From the NCBI GenBank assembly GCA_036250195.1, contig JAVHZZ010000005.1, positions 179,225,448-179,289,447 on the forward strand: 64,000 nt of DNA. The letters run 5' to 3'. The notes beneath the pieces are model-generated. The model searched no databases, had not been told where the DNA came from, and saw nothing but the letters and a program-made list of their open reading frames with translations. Numbering within the stretch: the stretch's first letter is position 1; the number at the start of each line of letters is the position of its first letter. Source of the DNA: Mixophyes australis (taxonomy: Eukaryota; Chordata; Amphibia; Anura; Limnodynastidae). Made by a program: the position numbers and the translations under genes. Shown in pieces: positions 20,567-31,761 of the stretch.

Positions 20567-21421
20567 ATGGATGCAAGTGGATCCACACCGTCTCCGGCAC
20601 AAACCCTAGCAGGCCACGTTGAGTCCTTGTATCAGATGATGCAGGGATTGGCTGAGCGTATGTCCGTTCAAGAAGAAGCCACAAAAGCTTCACAACCAAC
20701 TCCAGGTCCCATCTGTGAACCCAAAATGAACTTACCAGATCGGTTCTCCGGAAATAGAACCCTGTTTCGGAACTTCAGGGAGAGCTGCAAGCTCTATTTT
20801 CGGATGAGACCCCGCTCCTCCGGTTCAGAGCAGCAAAGAGTTGGGATTATTATTTCCCTTCTACAGGGTGACCCCCAGTCCTGGGCGTTTTCTTTGCCGC
20901 AGACCAGTCCGGCCATGCAGTCCGTAGACTCCTTCTTCGAGGCACTGGGTCTACTGTATGATGACCCGGATCGAGTGGCCTCTGCGGAAGCTCATCTACG
21001 GTCCTTGAAACAAGGCCGACGGTCGGCAGAAGAATACTGCGCTGAATTCCGTAGATGGTCACCTGATAGTGGATGGAACGACCCTGCCTTACGAAGTCAG
21101 TTCCGTCTCGGCCTATCTGAACAGATTAAAGATTCTTTGGTGCAATACCCGTCTCCCAGTTCTCTGGAGGATCTGATGCACCTCTCCATTAAAATTGACA
21201 GGAGGTATAAGGAGCGGAAAGCTGAAAAGGAAACATCATCACCTCCATCCGCCTTCGTTCCTGTTTCCCAGGATGGTGAGGAGCCTATGCAATTAGGAGC
21301 ATATCGTCTCTCTTCTGAAGAAAGAGACAGGAGACGTTTGCAGGGTCTATGTCTATACTGTGGCATAAAAGGCCACTTCTCCCGTTCTTGCCCAAATAAG
21401 TCGGGAAAAGACCATGCCTAG
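20567..21421 (+). CDS. gag: Chromovirus 1 Gag (284 aa)
   Basis: Structural protein of the retrotransposon particle, in the family from which vertebrate PEG10/RTL genes arose. ATG at 20567 follows the primer site by 23 nt. The retrotransposon capsid domain spans about residues 60-205, with DRFSGNRTLFRNFRESCKLY, then LLQGDPQSWAFSL, then LRSLKQGRRSAEEYCAEFRR. A basic linker carries the PMQLG and RLSSEER strings typical of sushi-type Gag. A C-terminal CCHC knuckle, CLYCGIKGHFSRSC, is complete. The frame ends KSGKDHA-stop. The GGGAAAA slip site is in the last codons, so a share of ribosomes should enter pol. Confidence 0.96.
   Translation: MDASGSTPSPAQTLAGHVESLYQMMQGLAERMSVQEEATKASQPTPGPICEPKMNLPDRFSGNRTLFRNFRESCKLYFRMRPRSSGSEQQRVGIIISLLQGDPQSWAFSLPQTSPAMQSVDSFFEALGLLYDDPDRVASAEAHLRSLKQGRRSAEEYCAEFRRWSPDSGWNDPALRSQFRLGLSEQIKDSLVQYPSPSSLEDLMHLSIKIDRRYKERKAEKETSSPPSAFVPVSQDGEEPMQLGAYRLSSEERDRRRLQGLCLYCGIKGHFSRSCPNKSGKDHA
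21403..21409 (+). promoter_or_regulatory. Predicted -1 frameshift site, G GGA AAA (element 1)
   Basis: In gag phase the sequence reads TCG GGA AAA GAC, an X XXY YYZ heptamer. The -1 frame is open from here straight into the protease, with no ATG near the protease start (the apparent start at 21514 is GTG). The type of site agrees with the G GGA AAC slip site of PEG10. Confidence 0.75.
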
Positions 21422-24400
21422 GGAATGAGGGGAAAGTTCACCTAGGTCTGCAAATTATCTCCCCGAAAAATGCTGTATTAATCCCTGCACAGCTCACCTT
21501 CCGGGCTCGCTCTGTGGACCTGTCGGCCTTCATTGATAGCGGAGCTGCAGGCAACTTCCTTGATATTGGGTTTGCCCGCTCTGCCGGAATTCCGATGGTA
21601 AAACTCAACTCTGCCATTACTGTCTGTGGCTTAGACGGAGGTCCGTTGCCTGGTGGCAGGATTTCCTGGGAGACCCCGCCACTACAGTTGAAGATCGGAG
21701 CTCTCCATTCTGAGTCAATCATCTTCTTCCTGATCGATTGTTCGTCGGTTCCTATGATCTTGGGCCACCCATGGCTTTCCTGTCATAACCCTGTCATAGA
21801 CTGGGTAAAAGGAGAGATTGTCAAGTGGAGTACTTATTGTACACAGTCTTGTTTGTCACTGTCTCTGCGTATGATTCAGCCTATTCCGGAGCGGCTTCCC
21901 TCACAGTATCATGAATTCTGGGACGTGTTCTCCAAGAAGGCTGCTGATACCTTACCGCCACATCGTGACTTTGACTGTGCCATTGAACTTATTCCTGGTT
22001 CCAAGTTACCTAAGGGGCGTTTGTATTCCCTTTCTGCTCCAGAAACAAAATCCATGCAGGAGTATATCGACGAAAACCTGGAGAGAGGCTTCATCAGGCC
22101 ATCTAAGTCTCCCGTAGGAGCAGGATGCTTCTTTGTATCAAAAAAAGACGGAGGCTTGAGACCTTGTATTGACTACCGGGGATTGAATCATATCACAGTC
22201 AAGAACACCTATCCCCTTCCGCTTATCTCGGTATTGTTTGATCAGCTAAGAGGGGCCACTGTCTTCACTAAAATCGACCTTCGCGGAGCATATAATCTCA
22301 TCCGTATCAAAGAAGGAGATGAGTGGAAGACGGCATTCAATTCGCACTCTGGCCACTACGAGTATCTGGTCATGCCGTTTGGCCTTAGTAATGCACCTGC
22401 AGTGTTCCAGGACTTGATCAACGAAGTTCTTCGGGAATTCCTTGGTTGTTTCGTGGTCGTCTATTTAGATGATATCCTCATCTATTCCAGATCTTTGCCC
22501 GCCCATCAGACTCACGTCAAACAAGTTCTACAGAAATTACGAGAGAACCACCTGTACGCTAAGCTGGAAAAGTGTGAGTTCGAGGTACAGAGAGTATCCT
22601 TTTTAGGCTATGTAATCTCTTCTGACGGATTCTCCATGGACCCAGCTAAGGTCCAGGCTATTCTGGATTGGGTGCAACCCAACAATCTTAAGGCGGTGCA
22701 AAGGTTCCTGGGCTTCTCCAATTATTATAGGAGATTCATTCACAACTTTGCCGACATTGTGGCTCCCATTGTCGCTCTGACCCGTAAAGGAATGGATCCA
22801 ACTAATTGGTCGTCCCAAGCAGTAGCCTCATTTGAAAGCCTGAAAAAGGCCTTTGTCTCCGCTCAGGTCCTCAGACATCCGGATCCAGCTAGGACATTTA
22901 TTCTTGAGGTCGACGCCTCTGACATCGGTGCCGGTGCCATCCTATCACAGAAGGATCCGCATACTAATCGTCTGCACCCATGTGCTTATTTCTCCCGTCA
23001 GTTCTCTTCAGCGGAGGCCAACTATGATGTCGGTAATAGAGAACTATTGGCAATCAAATGGGCCTTCGAGGAGTGGCGGCATTGGTTGGAGGGTGCTTCA
23101 CATCAGATCTCTGTCATTACCGATCACAAGAATTTACAATATATACAGTCAGCCAAACGTTTAAATCCCAGACAGGCCCGGTGGGCGTTATTCTTTACCC
23201 GGTTTAACTTCCTGATCACCTACCGACCAGGCTCCAAAAATGTCCGGGCAGATGCCCTTTCCAGAAGTTTCTCGGCACACCACATTCCAGTCACTATCCC
23301 AGAGCCGATTATTCCCCCTTCTGTAATCCATGCCGGGTTGACCCAAGATCTGAGTATCACACTTCAGAGATTCCAGAAATTAGCCCCTGATACTACTCCA
23401 GAGCGACGTCTCTTTGTTCCAGTCCATCTAAGGAAGGCGGTTATTGCAGAGGCGCATAACAGTAGGGTTGCAGGGCATCCTGGAATTTTCAAGACGTTAG
23501 AAATCCTTTCCCGTACAGTCTGGTGGCCATCTATGTCTGCTGACGTCAGGAGTCATATCCTCTCATGTGAGGTTTGTGCCAGAAACAAAGTTCCTAGGAT
23601 CCGCCCAATAGGCCAGTTAGTTCCTTTGGCACCACCGGCAAAACCATGGACCCACTTGTCCATGGACTTTATAGTGGATCTACCACCTTCTGCAGGACAC
23701 AATACCATTTGGGTCGTGGTAGACCGGTTCAGTAAGATGTCCCATTTCGTTCCCTTACCCAGACTGCCTACAGCTCGGGATTTGGCCGTCTTATTCATTC
23801 AACATATTTTCCGGCTCCATGGACTCCCTACTGACATAGTTTCCGATCGGGGTTCCCAGTTCATAGCGCAATTCTGGAGATCTTTCTGTACCCTCCTCGG
23901 AATCAAGGTTAGTTTATCATCCGCATATCACCCTCAGTCCAATGGGCAGACCGAAAGAGTTAACCAGTCCTTGGAAAAATTTTTGCGATGCTACACGTCA
24001 GAGTTCCATGATAATTGGTCTTCCTTGTTACCCTGGGCAGAATTCGCCTGTAATAATTCCTGTCATTCATCCACTAAAACTTCTCCGTTTTTCTGCAATT
24101 ATGGTTTTCACCCCAGATCTAACTCCCTGTATTCGCTTAACCCAGTTGGTATCCAGGAGATCCGTTCCACTGCAAGAGATCTCAGAGTTATCTGGAGGAA
24201 AGTACAGGCATCTCTGAAACAGGCTTCAGTTATCGCAAAAAATTTTTCGGATCGCCACCGTACCATCTGCTCCTTCAAGGTGGGCCAGAGAGTCTGGCTG
24301 TCTACAAAAAATATCAGGCTCAGACAACCTTGCAAGAAATTGGGCCCTAAGTTCATCGGGCCGTTTCTTATCATCAAGCAGGTGAACTCCGTCGCATTTA

Positions 24401-24882
24401 GGTTAAAAATTCCAGGCTCGTTAAGAATTCCAAACACCTTTCATTGTTCTCTATTGAAGCCAGTGCTTTATCCTGGTCAAGCCCAGTCTTCAAGTGTGCC
24501 TGGGAGAGATTCCAGTGGGCCACAAAAATTCGTGATTCAAAAGGTCCTTGATTCTAAAAATGTTCAAGGACAGGTGCATTTCCTTATACAATGGAGGAAT
24601 CGCGGATTAGAAGAGCGATCTTGGGTTCCGCGGAGACAACTCCATGCCCCAAAGAAACTGAAGGAGTTCTTCAAAAAATTCCCTAGGAAACCAGGATGTC
24701 GGGGTCCCTCGACCCCTCCTCAAGGGGGGGGTACTGTTACGAGCCACGGCAGTGCCCAGCCGCCGCGACTCACTCACCCGCGTCCCGGCCGTCGCCATGG
24801 CGACCGGGACGTCATTTCCGGCCATAACCCGGCCGTTGCCGGGGCAACCAACAGACGCTTCAGAGCTGCGTCCCGGCAATAG
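21410..24882 (+). CDS. pol: Chromovirus 1 Pol (protease, RT, RNase H, integrase, chromodomain)
   Basis: Read as a -1 fusion to Gag. Residues are counted from 21514. Protease active site D8-S-G (FIDSGAAGNF). Reverse transcriptase with RPCIDYRGLN, MPFGLSNAPAVFQ and YLDD at 317-320. RNase H with catalytic D467 (EVDASDIGAGAIL) and TDHKNLQYI. Integrase zinc finger H648, H655, C685, C688 (HX6HX29CX2C), and catalytic D718, D778, E814, which is exact D-X59-D-X35-E spacing. A GPY/F-type module (KLGPKFIGPFLI) is followed by a chromodomain at about 1006-1042 (FLIQWRNRGLEERSWVP), which steers integration toward modified chromatin in this clade. The frame crosses the purine tract and ends about 50 codons inside the 3' LTR. 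No stop or missing catalytic residue is seen. Confidence 0.96.
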
Positions 24883-25489
24883 GAGGAAGCCGGGCGCAGC
24901 GATTCTACAGCCTGTGGGCTAATTAATAGGGGCAGATCATAGGAGGCAATTACAGGCATTAGCCTGCAACTGTGCAGGCCAGGGGCAAGCCCTGATTGGC
25001 TCTATTAGTGACTGCTCTATTAACCTGCAGGAGTGTGTTCAACCTGTGATTGGTTCAGCTGGGTATTTAAGGCAATGAGGTCTGCTGCCTCATTGCCGGT
25101 TATAGCTTCTGTGCTCCAGTCTGCTGACCTGCTTGTTCCAGTCCCTGTATCCTGTATCTACGTTTGACTTCCCGTGTATGACCCTTGGCTTCGTATTGGA
25201 CTTCGCTTGTGTTTCCTGTGACCCTGATCCTTGGCTTGTTTACCCGTTCTGCTACTTTGCCTGTGACCTCTGACCTCAGCTTGTTCATCATTACTGTTAC
25301 CTGCTGCCGGCCTTTGACCTCTGCGTGGACCTGACTCTTCTTGCCTGGGTTCTCCCCAGCCGGTACACACTTCACGACCCTCTGTCAGTCTGCAGCCCAG
25401 TCTGTCCCCACCATCAGGGGCTCCAGTGAACACCTGACTGGCAGAGTAGACTCCGGGTTGTGTTGTGCCGGCTGGAGGGGTTCCTAACA
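24735..25489 (+). repeat. Chromovirus 1, 3' LTR
   Basis: 755 bp, same length and text as the 5' LTR. It is preceded by the purine tract at about 24720-24734 and followed by the ATCTG duplicate. It supplies the pol stop codon at 24880-24882. Confidence 0.97.
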
Positions 25490-25494
25490 ATCTG

Positions 25495-25756
25495 ACGCAA
25501 AAGAGGACGAATAACCAAAGTCTGCAGAATAGGGGACAATGTATGGGATGGGGTTGCCAGCACTGTGTTAGAGACATGACTGATGGATTAAGTGACTCCA
25601 GTAAGATGTACTGTTAGGAATAAGTGATAGGTAATAATTACCATATCCTCCAATTTCCCAAACAGAATATAACTATAAACATCTCAATTATCAATAAACA
25701 CCTTCTCCCTGCTGTAAAGAGTTTGGGATACAGAGGAGAAGATAAGTGCATGGGAA
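25495..25756. other. Intron sequence, nothing recognised
   Basis: It continues 19177-19772 once the chromovirus and one ATCTG are removed. No features seen. Confidence 0.5.
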
Positions 25757-26573
25757 TGGAGGACCCTATAAAGTGGCTGTGGGTGTGATGGTTATTAATT
25801 TAATGGGAATGATAAGGGCTAGTCGTCTAACAGTCACTGAGGGATATGATTTATTGGTAGCGTCATAGAGGGGCCAATTTATTTTTATAAGGGGGTCATG
25901 GTAGTGTCGGCACTGCCTGTTAATTTAGGGTTGAGTGATGGGACTACCTATTTAATGCTGGGATGGTCTGGGGACTAATATTTAAATGTAGTCTGAGGAG
26001 AATGAGGGCTATTTATTAAATGGGAATTGTAATTTTAAATGTTGGGGCTGTTTGGGGGTGGGTAACGGGTCTCTTTAATAAATGTGATTGCTATTAATTT
26101 AATGTCTGGGATGGTTGCAGGTTAGTGTGCCTAATTATTAAAAGTGGGTGCAATTGATTTAATGTCAGGGTTGGTTTGGCTGAGAGTGGCCTAGAGGGTT
26201 AGTCATTACTAGGCTTTCTATATTTCACGTACCTATCCTTTTTCCAAACAGGGTCCCAGGATCCAGACAAACAGCAACTAAACTTAAGACCCCAACAGCA
26301 ATAGGTAATGAAAGTTACAGTGACAAGTAGGACAGAGCAGTAGAGTCTGCAATTTGTCCTTTCTTTCTGACACTGCGCCAGAAGGAAAGAAGAAGAATTC
26401 AGATGATGTGAGCAGGTCAGTAATTCTTCTTTCTTTACGCCCTCTCTAGGGTTGGCCACACTCCCTCTGGAGCTGGCCATGTCCCTTTCTTGTGGCGCAC
26501 ACATTTCATGGGGCCCTACCATTATATTTCTCCTGTGGGCCCTTCATGTCCCAGTACGACACTTTCTACCCCT
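25757..26573 (-). mobile_element. Probable hAT-type remnant with degenerate repeats
   Basis: 25757-26180 is a degenerate array in which TTAATTTAATG and GGGATGGT-like strings recur. Text of the same kind appears in opposite orientation at about 50780-51230 inside a proven hAT. The right end reads ...CACTTTCTACCCCTG, which is CAGGGGTAGAAAGTG as a hAT-like terminus ending at 26573. I could not find the partner terminus or a target duplication, so the left border is arbitrary. Confidence 0.4.
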
Positions 26574-27246
26574 GTGTGCACTTGTAGATTAGGGAAGGGT
26601 GAATTTACATGCATTTTACTGCTACTGCATTGTGATCTACCCTGTAGCCTATTTATCAAAGGGTGAAAAGCCATATTATCAGCTTTATGATATTTTTCTT
26701 AAATAAATGCACCCGATAAGTGATTGTTTTATTATAGTTACCGCTGCAATGAATGGGATTTTCATATAAAGGCTACTGTGTTCGTAATGTCACATCTAGC
26801 AATAACTGTGGCCTGCCTCTATCTGATTATGCATATGGTACAGAATCTGCTGAATATAAGCGGTTTTGTACAGAACACACAGCACAAATATGACTGCATA
26901 AGTAATAGAAGTCAATGTAATTCTAGTTCAGCAATGATTAAAAGCAAAGCTGTAGGGATAAACTGGTAAAGCAGATAAAGATGTGCTAAATTATATTGTT
27001 AGCTTGGTGATTGGCTGCTACATTTAGCAAAATGGATAACTTCTAATAGACATAAGCATAATGCATAAAGTCATTATTGTGGCAGCCCCAGGAAAAATGT
27101 ATTAACTTGGAATATTTCATTTAAAGATAATTAATCAAAGTAAAAAATAAATAAATGAACGGTCGTCTAGACCTGCTATTTTGGTCAATAAAGTCTCCCA
27201 CTTGACTAGACATAGAAAAGACAATTTTAACCTGTACAACCAATAC
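26574..27246. other. Intron sequence, nothing recognised
   Basis: AT-rich, without coding signal or terminal repeats. Confidence 0.55.
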
Positions 27247-27316
27247 CTGTTAACACTGTTAAAACAGAATCATCTTTTCCAGCCTGATCCAGTGCAACAG
27301 CAATTTCTTTGTACAT
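27247..27316 (-). CDS. ECI2: ECI2-like exon: MYKEIAVALDQAGKDDSVLT
   Basis: A 70-bp exon between acceptor TTCATGCAG and donor GTATTG. It starts in phase 0 and gives 23 codons plus one base. The peptide matches the helix and strand after the isomerase domain start (MYHEIMRALKAASKDDS..TVLTG in the mammalian enzyme). Its final G completes the Gly codon with the next exon at 15641. Confidence 0.9.
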
Positions 27317-27479
27317 CTGCATGAAAAGGAGATATTGTTATTTTAAAGTAAATACTTGCATTGTGACAGTGAATTACATGCAACTTTTTTTTTTACTTTT
27401 ATTTTGAGTTAATACACTAGCAAATGGAACATAATTACAGAATGAAAATTAAAAAGTATGATGAACACTGGAAAGAACT

Positions 27480-29300
27480 GCAGAGAGAGAAAGTTGGCTT
27501 AAAAAGTCAATGGCCAGGCCTATTGGCTCCCTTCCTGTCCGGGGAATCACAAAGACATAATGTCTGACCGATGCCAATGACTATGATAAATTAAAATCTG
27601 AAATACTGACTTGTTTGGGGGTCACAATGTCAGTCTAGGCACAACGTTTTCATCGCTGGGGATACCAGGTGTACAATACTCCCCGCTCACAGATTCATGA
27701 CCTAATTCATCTGACCAAGAAGTGGTTCCAACCTCATAGATTGATATCTACAGTCCCTGCCTGTTGTTCTGCGCAAGTGGCAAAGACACGGGGACCCTAA
27801 AACAGCAGACCAGCTTGTGGAGATGGTGGAGAGGTATGTGGCAGCAGAGGAACTGATGAATACACCCCAATAGCCCCTAATTCTGCAATGGCTAGCTCCG
27901 GAGAACAATGGTAAGACTGTTCCAGGAGAAAAGGATGTTGGGTGTTGGAATGAACTGAAATATTCAGAAACTGAAGGCTGATAACCTGGAGAATGGCCAG
28001 TTTTGCCAGAAAGGTTCCAGCCCCGTATAAGACTTGATAAAAATGTGATAATATGTTTTAATTGGGGTGGCTTAGGTCATAATGCTGCTAATTGTCCACT
28101 TACCTCTGAACCTATGTAATGTGATACTGCTTATGTACAGCACAGAGTATCTTTCTTTGCCTAGCTGGCCTGCACTGAAGTCAGACAGGTTAAACCAGGC
28201 AAACAAATGTGTGAAATTACCATAGAAGAAAAACGGGTAAAGGCTCTACCAGACTTGTAAAAGTTGAGTTGGTGAGCCACTTAAAATTAGAGATGCTCAT
28301 GCTCGGTTTTCTGAAAACCGAGCCCACCCGAACTTAGGGGATCCGAGTAGGCGGCTAGTGAGCCGGCTCATTACTTTTGTGCGCCCTTGGATCTGAATCA
28401 AGGCAAAACGTCATTGTTGCCTTGTCGGATCTCGTGGGTTTTGGAATTCATAAGTACCTCCCTCCCCAGGAGATCCAGCGCCATTTCTCACACAGTAGCA
28501 GTGTTCTTGTCACTCTCCAGTCTCCAGTGCCATTGCTCACACAGAAACAGGGGTAGCAGTGTTCTTGTCACTCTTCAGTGCCATTGCTCAATGCCATTGC
28601 TCATACAGAAACAGGAGGGGTAGCAGTGTTCTTGTCACTTGACAAAAATTGACTGGAAATGATGGAAATTAATGTTATTGAGGTTAATAATAATGTAGGG
28701 ATAAAAAAAAAAAAGCGCCATATGATGTGATTTTTAGCAAAAAAAATAAAAATAGGTATTTTAGAAAAAAATTGTGATTGAAAACCAAAACACGTGAAGG
28801 CGGTTTTGCCAAAACACGGGGGTCACTGAACATCTCTACTTAAAACATCAATGTAAAACTGTTGGTGTAACCTGTATACATGGGGATACTCAGTATTGTG
28901 TTACTGCTAAAGTCAAGATAGAAACCCAGAGTGGTCCACTCGTGTTCACTGTGGGGTTAGTTCCTTGTTTAGGGTTTGATAAGATATTTGGGAGAGAAGC
29001 TACTTCTGGAAGCTATGGGACACCCAGTTGATTGCAAAAGTAAATAAGCCATACCCACCTGATAATGGTACTGATACAGGGGCAGTGGGAGAGTTCCCAG
29101 AATGTGATATGTTCGCTTTCTCAAACATGTTTGGGGAGTCAGATAGTGAGAAGGCACCAAGAGCAAGATCATCAGCCACAACAAAGGGTGTATAATCATA
29201 ATGCTCAAGTACGTACCTACTTAATTACCAGGTATACCAGCCAGGGAAAATAAAGCTGGAACAGATCTACCATGTAAACCTTATAAAACCTTAGAGAGAC
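27480..29300 (+). pseudogene. Old gypsy-type (Gmr1/SCAN-like) gag-protease relic
   Basis: Shifted plus-strand frames read DANDYDKLKSEIL, then RSQIHDLIHLTKKWFQP, then LRKWQRHGDPKTADQLVEMV and ERYVAAEELM (27570-27860). This is the capsid/SCAN fold from which vertebrate SCAN domains derive. A zinc-knuckle remnant, CFNWGGLGHNAANC (about 28047-28088), has the second Cys changed to Trp. A protease-like stretch after the hAT at 28288-28838 reads VGLVPCLGFDKIFGREA (about 28950). Stops and shifts are frequent, so it is dead. Confidence 0.65.
28288..28838 (+). mobile_element. Short hAT-type element, family of 16671-19168
   Basis: 551 bp, TAGAGATG...CATCTCTA, with the duplication CTTAAAAT/CTTAAAAC (28280-28287 and 28839-28846, 7 of 8). 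The 5' end has the same CGGTTTTCTGAAAACCGAGCCCACCCGAACTT type of snap-back start, and the 3' end the same AAAACACGGGGGTCA text as the long copy. It has no ORF and a small array of CCATTGCTCACACAG-type repeats. It interrupts the gag-protease relic. Confidence 0.88.
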
Positions 29301-29820
29301 AGAGTAGCTTTGTCAGTTACCCTGGTTTCCCAGCTAGCTGCTATACCACTAGTTTTGGAAGTAAAGGCTAAAGAGTTTCTCATAAGAAACAGACTTGTTT
29401 TTGGATGTACCTGGTAAAACAACAGTCATTAGACATGCAATATTCACTGCAGGGGTAATCGAAAACTCTATAGTATACCAGAAATGTTAAATTGCAGGCC
29501 CAGAACAAGGAATCTTAGAAACAAAATAGGGAATAATGATGTTGTAAGAGATTATGATTAAACATCCGAGACTAATCTAGATGAGTCATGAATGGGCAGT
29601 GGATTTGGAAAGGTATTGAATGTTTAGGAAGGATAGGAAAGGGGGAGGGGGTTGTTTATATGTGAAAATGTGTTTAAACAGTGGGAGGATATCTGTGAAG
29701 ATTATGATATTGTAGAGTCCTAGATATATATAAGAAAAAGACACCAGTAAAGTATTGATTGGTGTTTGTTTATAAGCAACCTAGCATATATGATTGTACG
29801 GAAATTCTATTATTATTAAA
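29301..29820. other. Relic sequence with a dispersed 100-bp segment
   Basis: 29525-29625 (AATAATGATGTTGTAAGAG... to GGGCAGTGGATTTGGAAAGG) recurs at about 31762-31856 next to an RNase H relic. It is probably part of the same old retroelement family, perhaps its LTR. The rest is unassigned. Confidence 0.5.
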
Positions 29821-29825
29821 AAACT

Positions 29826-30020
29826 GAAATGGCAGCAACAAATGCTGTACTCCTTATGGATGATTTTAACTATAATTATATAAATTGTGATAATGAAACC
29901 AGTGGTTCTAATAAAGAAAGCCTATTTTTATCTATGTTAACGATAACCTTTTACAAGTGGTAGAAGAACCAACTAGAGGGGGAGCTCTGCTGGACTTGGT
30001 ACTATTGAATATAACATGTA
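29826..30020 (+). pseudogene. CR1-like LINE endonuclease fragment
   Basis: The plus frame reads AVLLMDDFNYNYINC, then after a shift NLLQVVEEPTRGGALLDLVL. This is the CR1/L2-type endonuclease signature (GDFN...D..L.Q.V..PTRG...LDL). One frameshift near 29938 and an Asp for the usual Gly before DFN show decay. Flanks are not resolved. Confidence 0.75.
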
Positions 30021-30180
30021 TTGTTATGTACAGATGAGGCTGCATTTAGGGAATAGTGATCACGTTTGCATATTGACCCCTGCCTTACTGGCTACCTGTT
30101 TTCAGTTGCTATATATGGCCATTGTCCATAATTTAGATAATCAGCCTAACCTAGCCATCCTTGTCGATTTATGTTAGTTC

Positions 30181-30438
30181 CAGTGGCGCACGCAGGGGGG
30201 TTTCTGGTTCTCCAGAAACCCCTCCCCTCCGCGAACCAATGGTACTGTACAGCAGCCGCGGCGCTGTCAAAGAAGCGTCGCCGCCAGTGCTGTATTGTAG
30301 TATACTACAGCACTGCCGCGGATGCTGCTTGACAGCGCCGCGGCTGCTGTAGAATTCAGACGCGCCGAAATGGAGCTGCTGCAATATTTTTTCTGGGGGG
30401 GCGGAAACCCCCCCTTCTAAATTCTGCATTCGCCCCTG
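30181..30438. mobile_element. Palindromic MITE, CAGTGGCGCACGCAGG family, copy 1
   Basis: 258 bp, CAGTGGCGCACGCAGGGGGG...CGCCCCTG, flanked by AGTTC on both sides (30176-30180 and 30439-30443). The core folds back: GCAGCCGCGGCGCTGTCAA pairs with TTGACAGCGCCGCGGCTGC. The core is shared with 38091-38369. A 5-bp duplication is unusual for hAT-like ends. Confidence 0.8.
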
Positions 30439-30443
30439 AGTTC

Positions 30444-31314
30444 ATACTATGGAATGATGTTTCTCTCAATTATTGATCGGTGATCACCTTCTGCTCATTA
30501 CATTGGTATCCAATCCACAACCTTTACTCATACCTCCATTTACCTTCCCACTTCATTCCTAGTTCTCATTTTTAATTCTAACATACTTTTGTCCAAAAAT
30601 GAGGATTAAGGGCCTCATGTACCTCTACTGAGCATGAGCGTTGTAATACAGTAAGGGTGTGTTCACATAATTGCAAATGAAGTAGCCCTGAATGCAGACA
30701 AATATACTTCTGTCAGGAGGCATATCGATTGCAGGTGCTGGTGCAACGAGAAACAATGATGACTATGATTGGTAGCACTAAACTAGAAGAGTGTGATAGT
30801 TTTGTAGATTCACCTTTCCAGCTGATATCCCTTGATTCATTAGTGTGGCTGCTATATTATATGAAGTCATGGTCATCTATGTGCATTACTTATTTCATAT
30901 TTCCATTTTGACTGCTACAGTAAAAGACTTTAAAAGGTGAAAATAACAGATATTTGCATTTAATTTTTGCTTAATTGAATTCAAATTGTATTCAGTTATA
31001 TTTTACATGGTGAATTCAACTTTTGCATTCATTTATAACGTAACAGGCATGATTCTCTGTTGCACTTTTACTACTAAGTTCAATCTCTGCGCTGATGTAA
31101 ACTTGGTGCATAGGTTAGTGTTGTAGAGATGGATATTAGCATACAAATATGGTCTTTCATGCATGTGTCTTTTACTGCTAACGTTTGGTGGAGAAATGCG
31201 GCCAACTCTAAATGAGTCCCAAACTGAAGTTTCCACAGTCTGCTACATAACATATTTAATCTGATAAATTATATAAGTAATCGCTCAACTCTATATTAGT
31301 TAGAAAAACATTAC
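30444..31314. other. Intron sequence, nothing recognised
   Basis: AT-rich, with no supported feature. Confidence 0.6.
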
Positions 31315-31488
31315 CTCAAAGCTAAGAGCATTTTTTTTCTCCGGTCGTTTCATTATAATTTTAGTAATGTTGTCTTGGTAAATAACTTGAAGGGTTTTAT
31401 AGTCTGAAAGGTTGTTTCTTCTTGCATAATGAGGCTCTGATGACACCAAGTTTGGTATAAGATGAACAGCTTTCTGAGTCTCTTGGGC
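31315..31488 (-). CDS. ECI2: ECI2-like exon: linker and start of the isomerase domain
   Basis: A 174-bp exon (58 codons, phase 0 at both ends) between acceptor CACTTTCAG and donor GTAATG. The first half (AQETQKAVHLIPNLVSSEPH) is a linker. The second half reads YKTLQVIYQDNITKIIMKRP then EKKNALSFE, matching the first strands of the crotonase domain (FETL.V..EDGITKI..NRP.KKNA). It joins in frame to MYKEIA at 27316. Confidence 0.9.
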
Positions 31489-31760
31489 CTGAAAGTGAAC
31501 ACAAGCAGAAATTGAGGTTGCACATGAAATTATTTCTTAACTTTTTACATCATAGTTAAAAACCTTCCTAGAGCTGCTCCACTTACAGATATGTTACAGA
31601 AAATAAGTCGGTTTAGTATAAAGAAGCATGAGCATTAGTATCGAGACATATGAGATAACATACCAGCTACTGTAAATTATATGGATATTTGAAATCACTG
31701 GAGTGCTGTGACCATATAAATGTACAAAATTGGAGGCCAAGGAGTCTTTGACATAAAATA
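31489..31760. other. Intron sequence, nothing recognised
   Basis: No feature seen before the dispersed segment at 31762. Confidence 0.5.
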
Positions 31761-31761
31761 G

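Larger units (their letters stand above)
19778..25489 (+). mobile_element. Complete Ty3/gypsy chromovirus (Tf1/sushi type), element 1
   Basis: 5,712 bp with the 5-bp duplication ATCTG (19773-19777 and 25490-25494). The two 755-bp LTRs are indistinguishable on reading, so insertion was very recent. Order: LTR, self-complementary primer site, gag (20567-21421), pol in the -1 frame (to 24882), purine tract CAAGGGGGGGGTAC, LTR. Every domain motif needed for transposition is present with no internal stop, so it looks potentially autonomous. Sense is opposite to the host gene in whose intron it lies. Confidence 0.97.

Noticed and set aside
21514..21516. Independent start of chromovirus 1 pol at 21514
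   Set aside because: The codon is GTG and the frame is already open upstream across the gag end, so frameshifting explains pol expression better.
26199..26522. 107-codon minus-strand frame
   Set aside because: It lies in a hAT-like terminal region and has no similarity I can recognise.
25490..26573. Complete hAT element ending at 26573
   Set aside because: Only one terminus is visible and no 8-bp duplicate was found, so it is listed only as a probable remnant.
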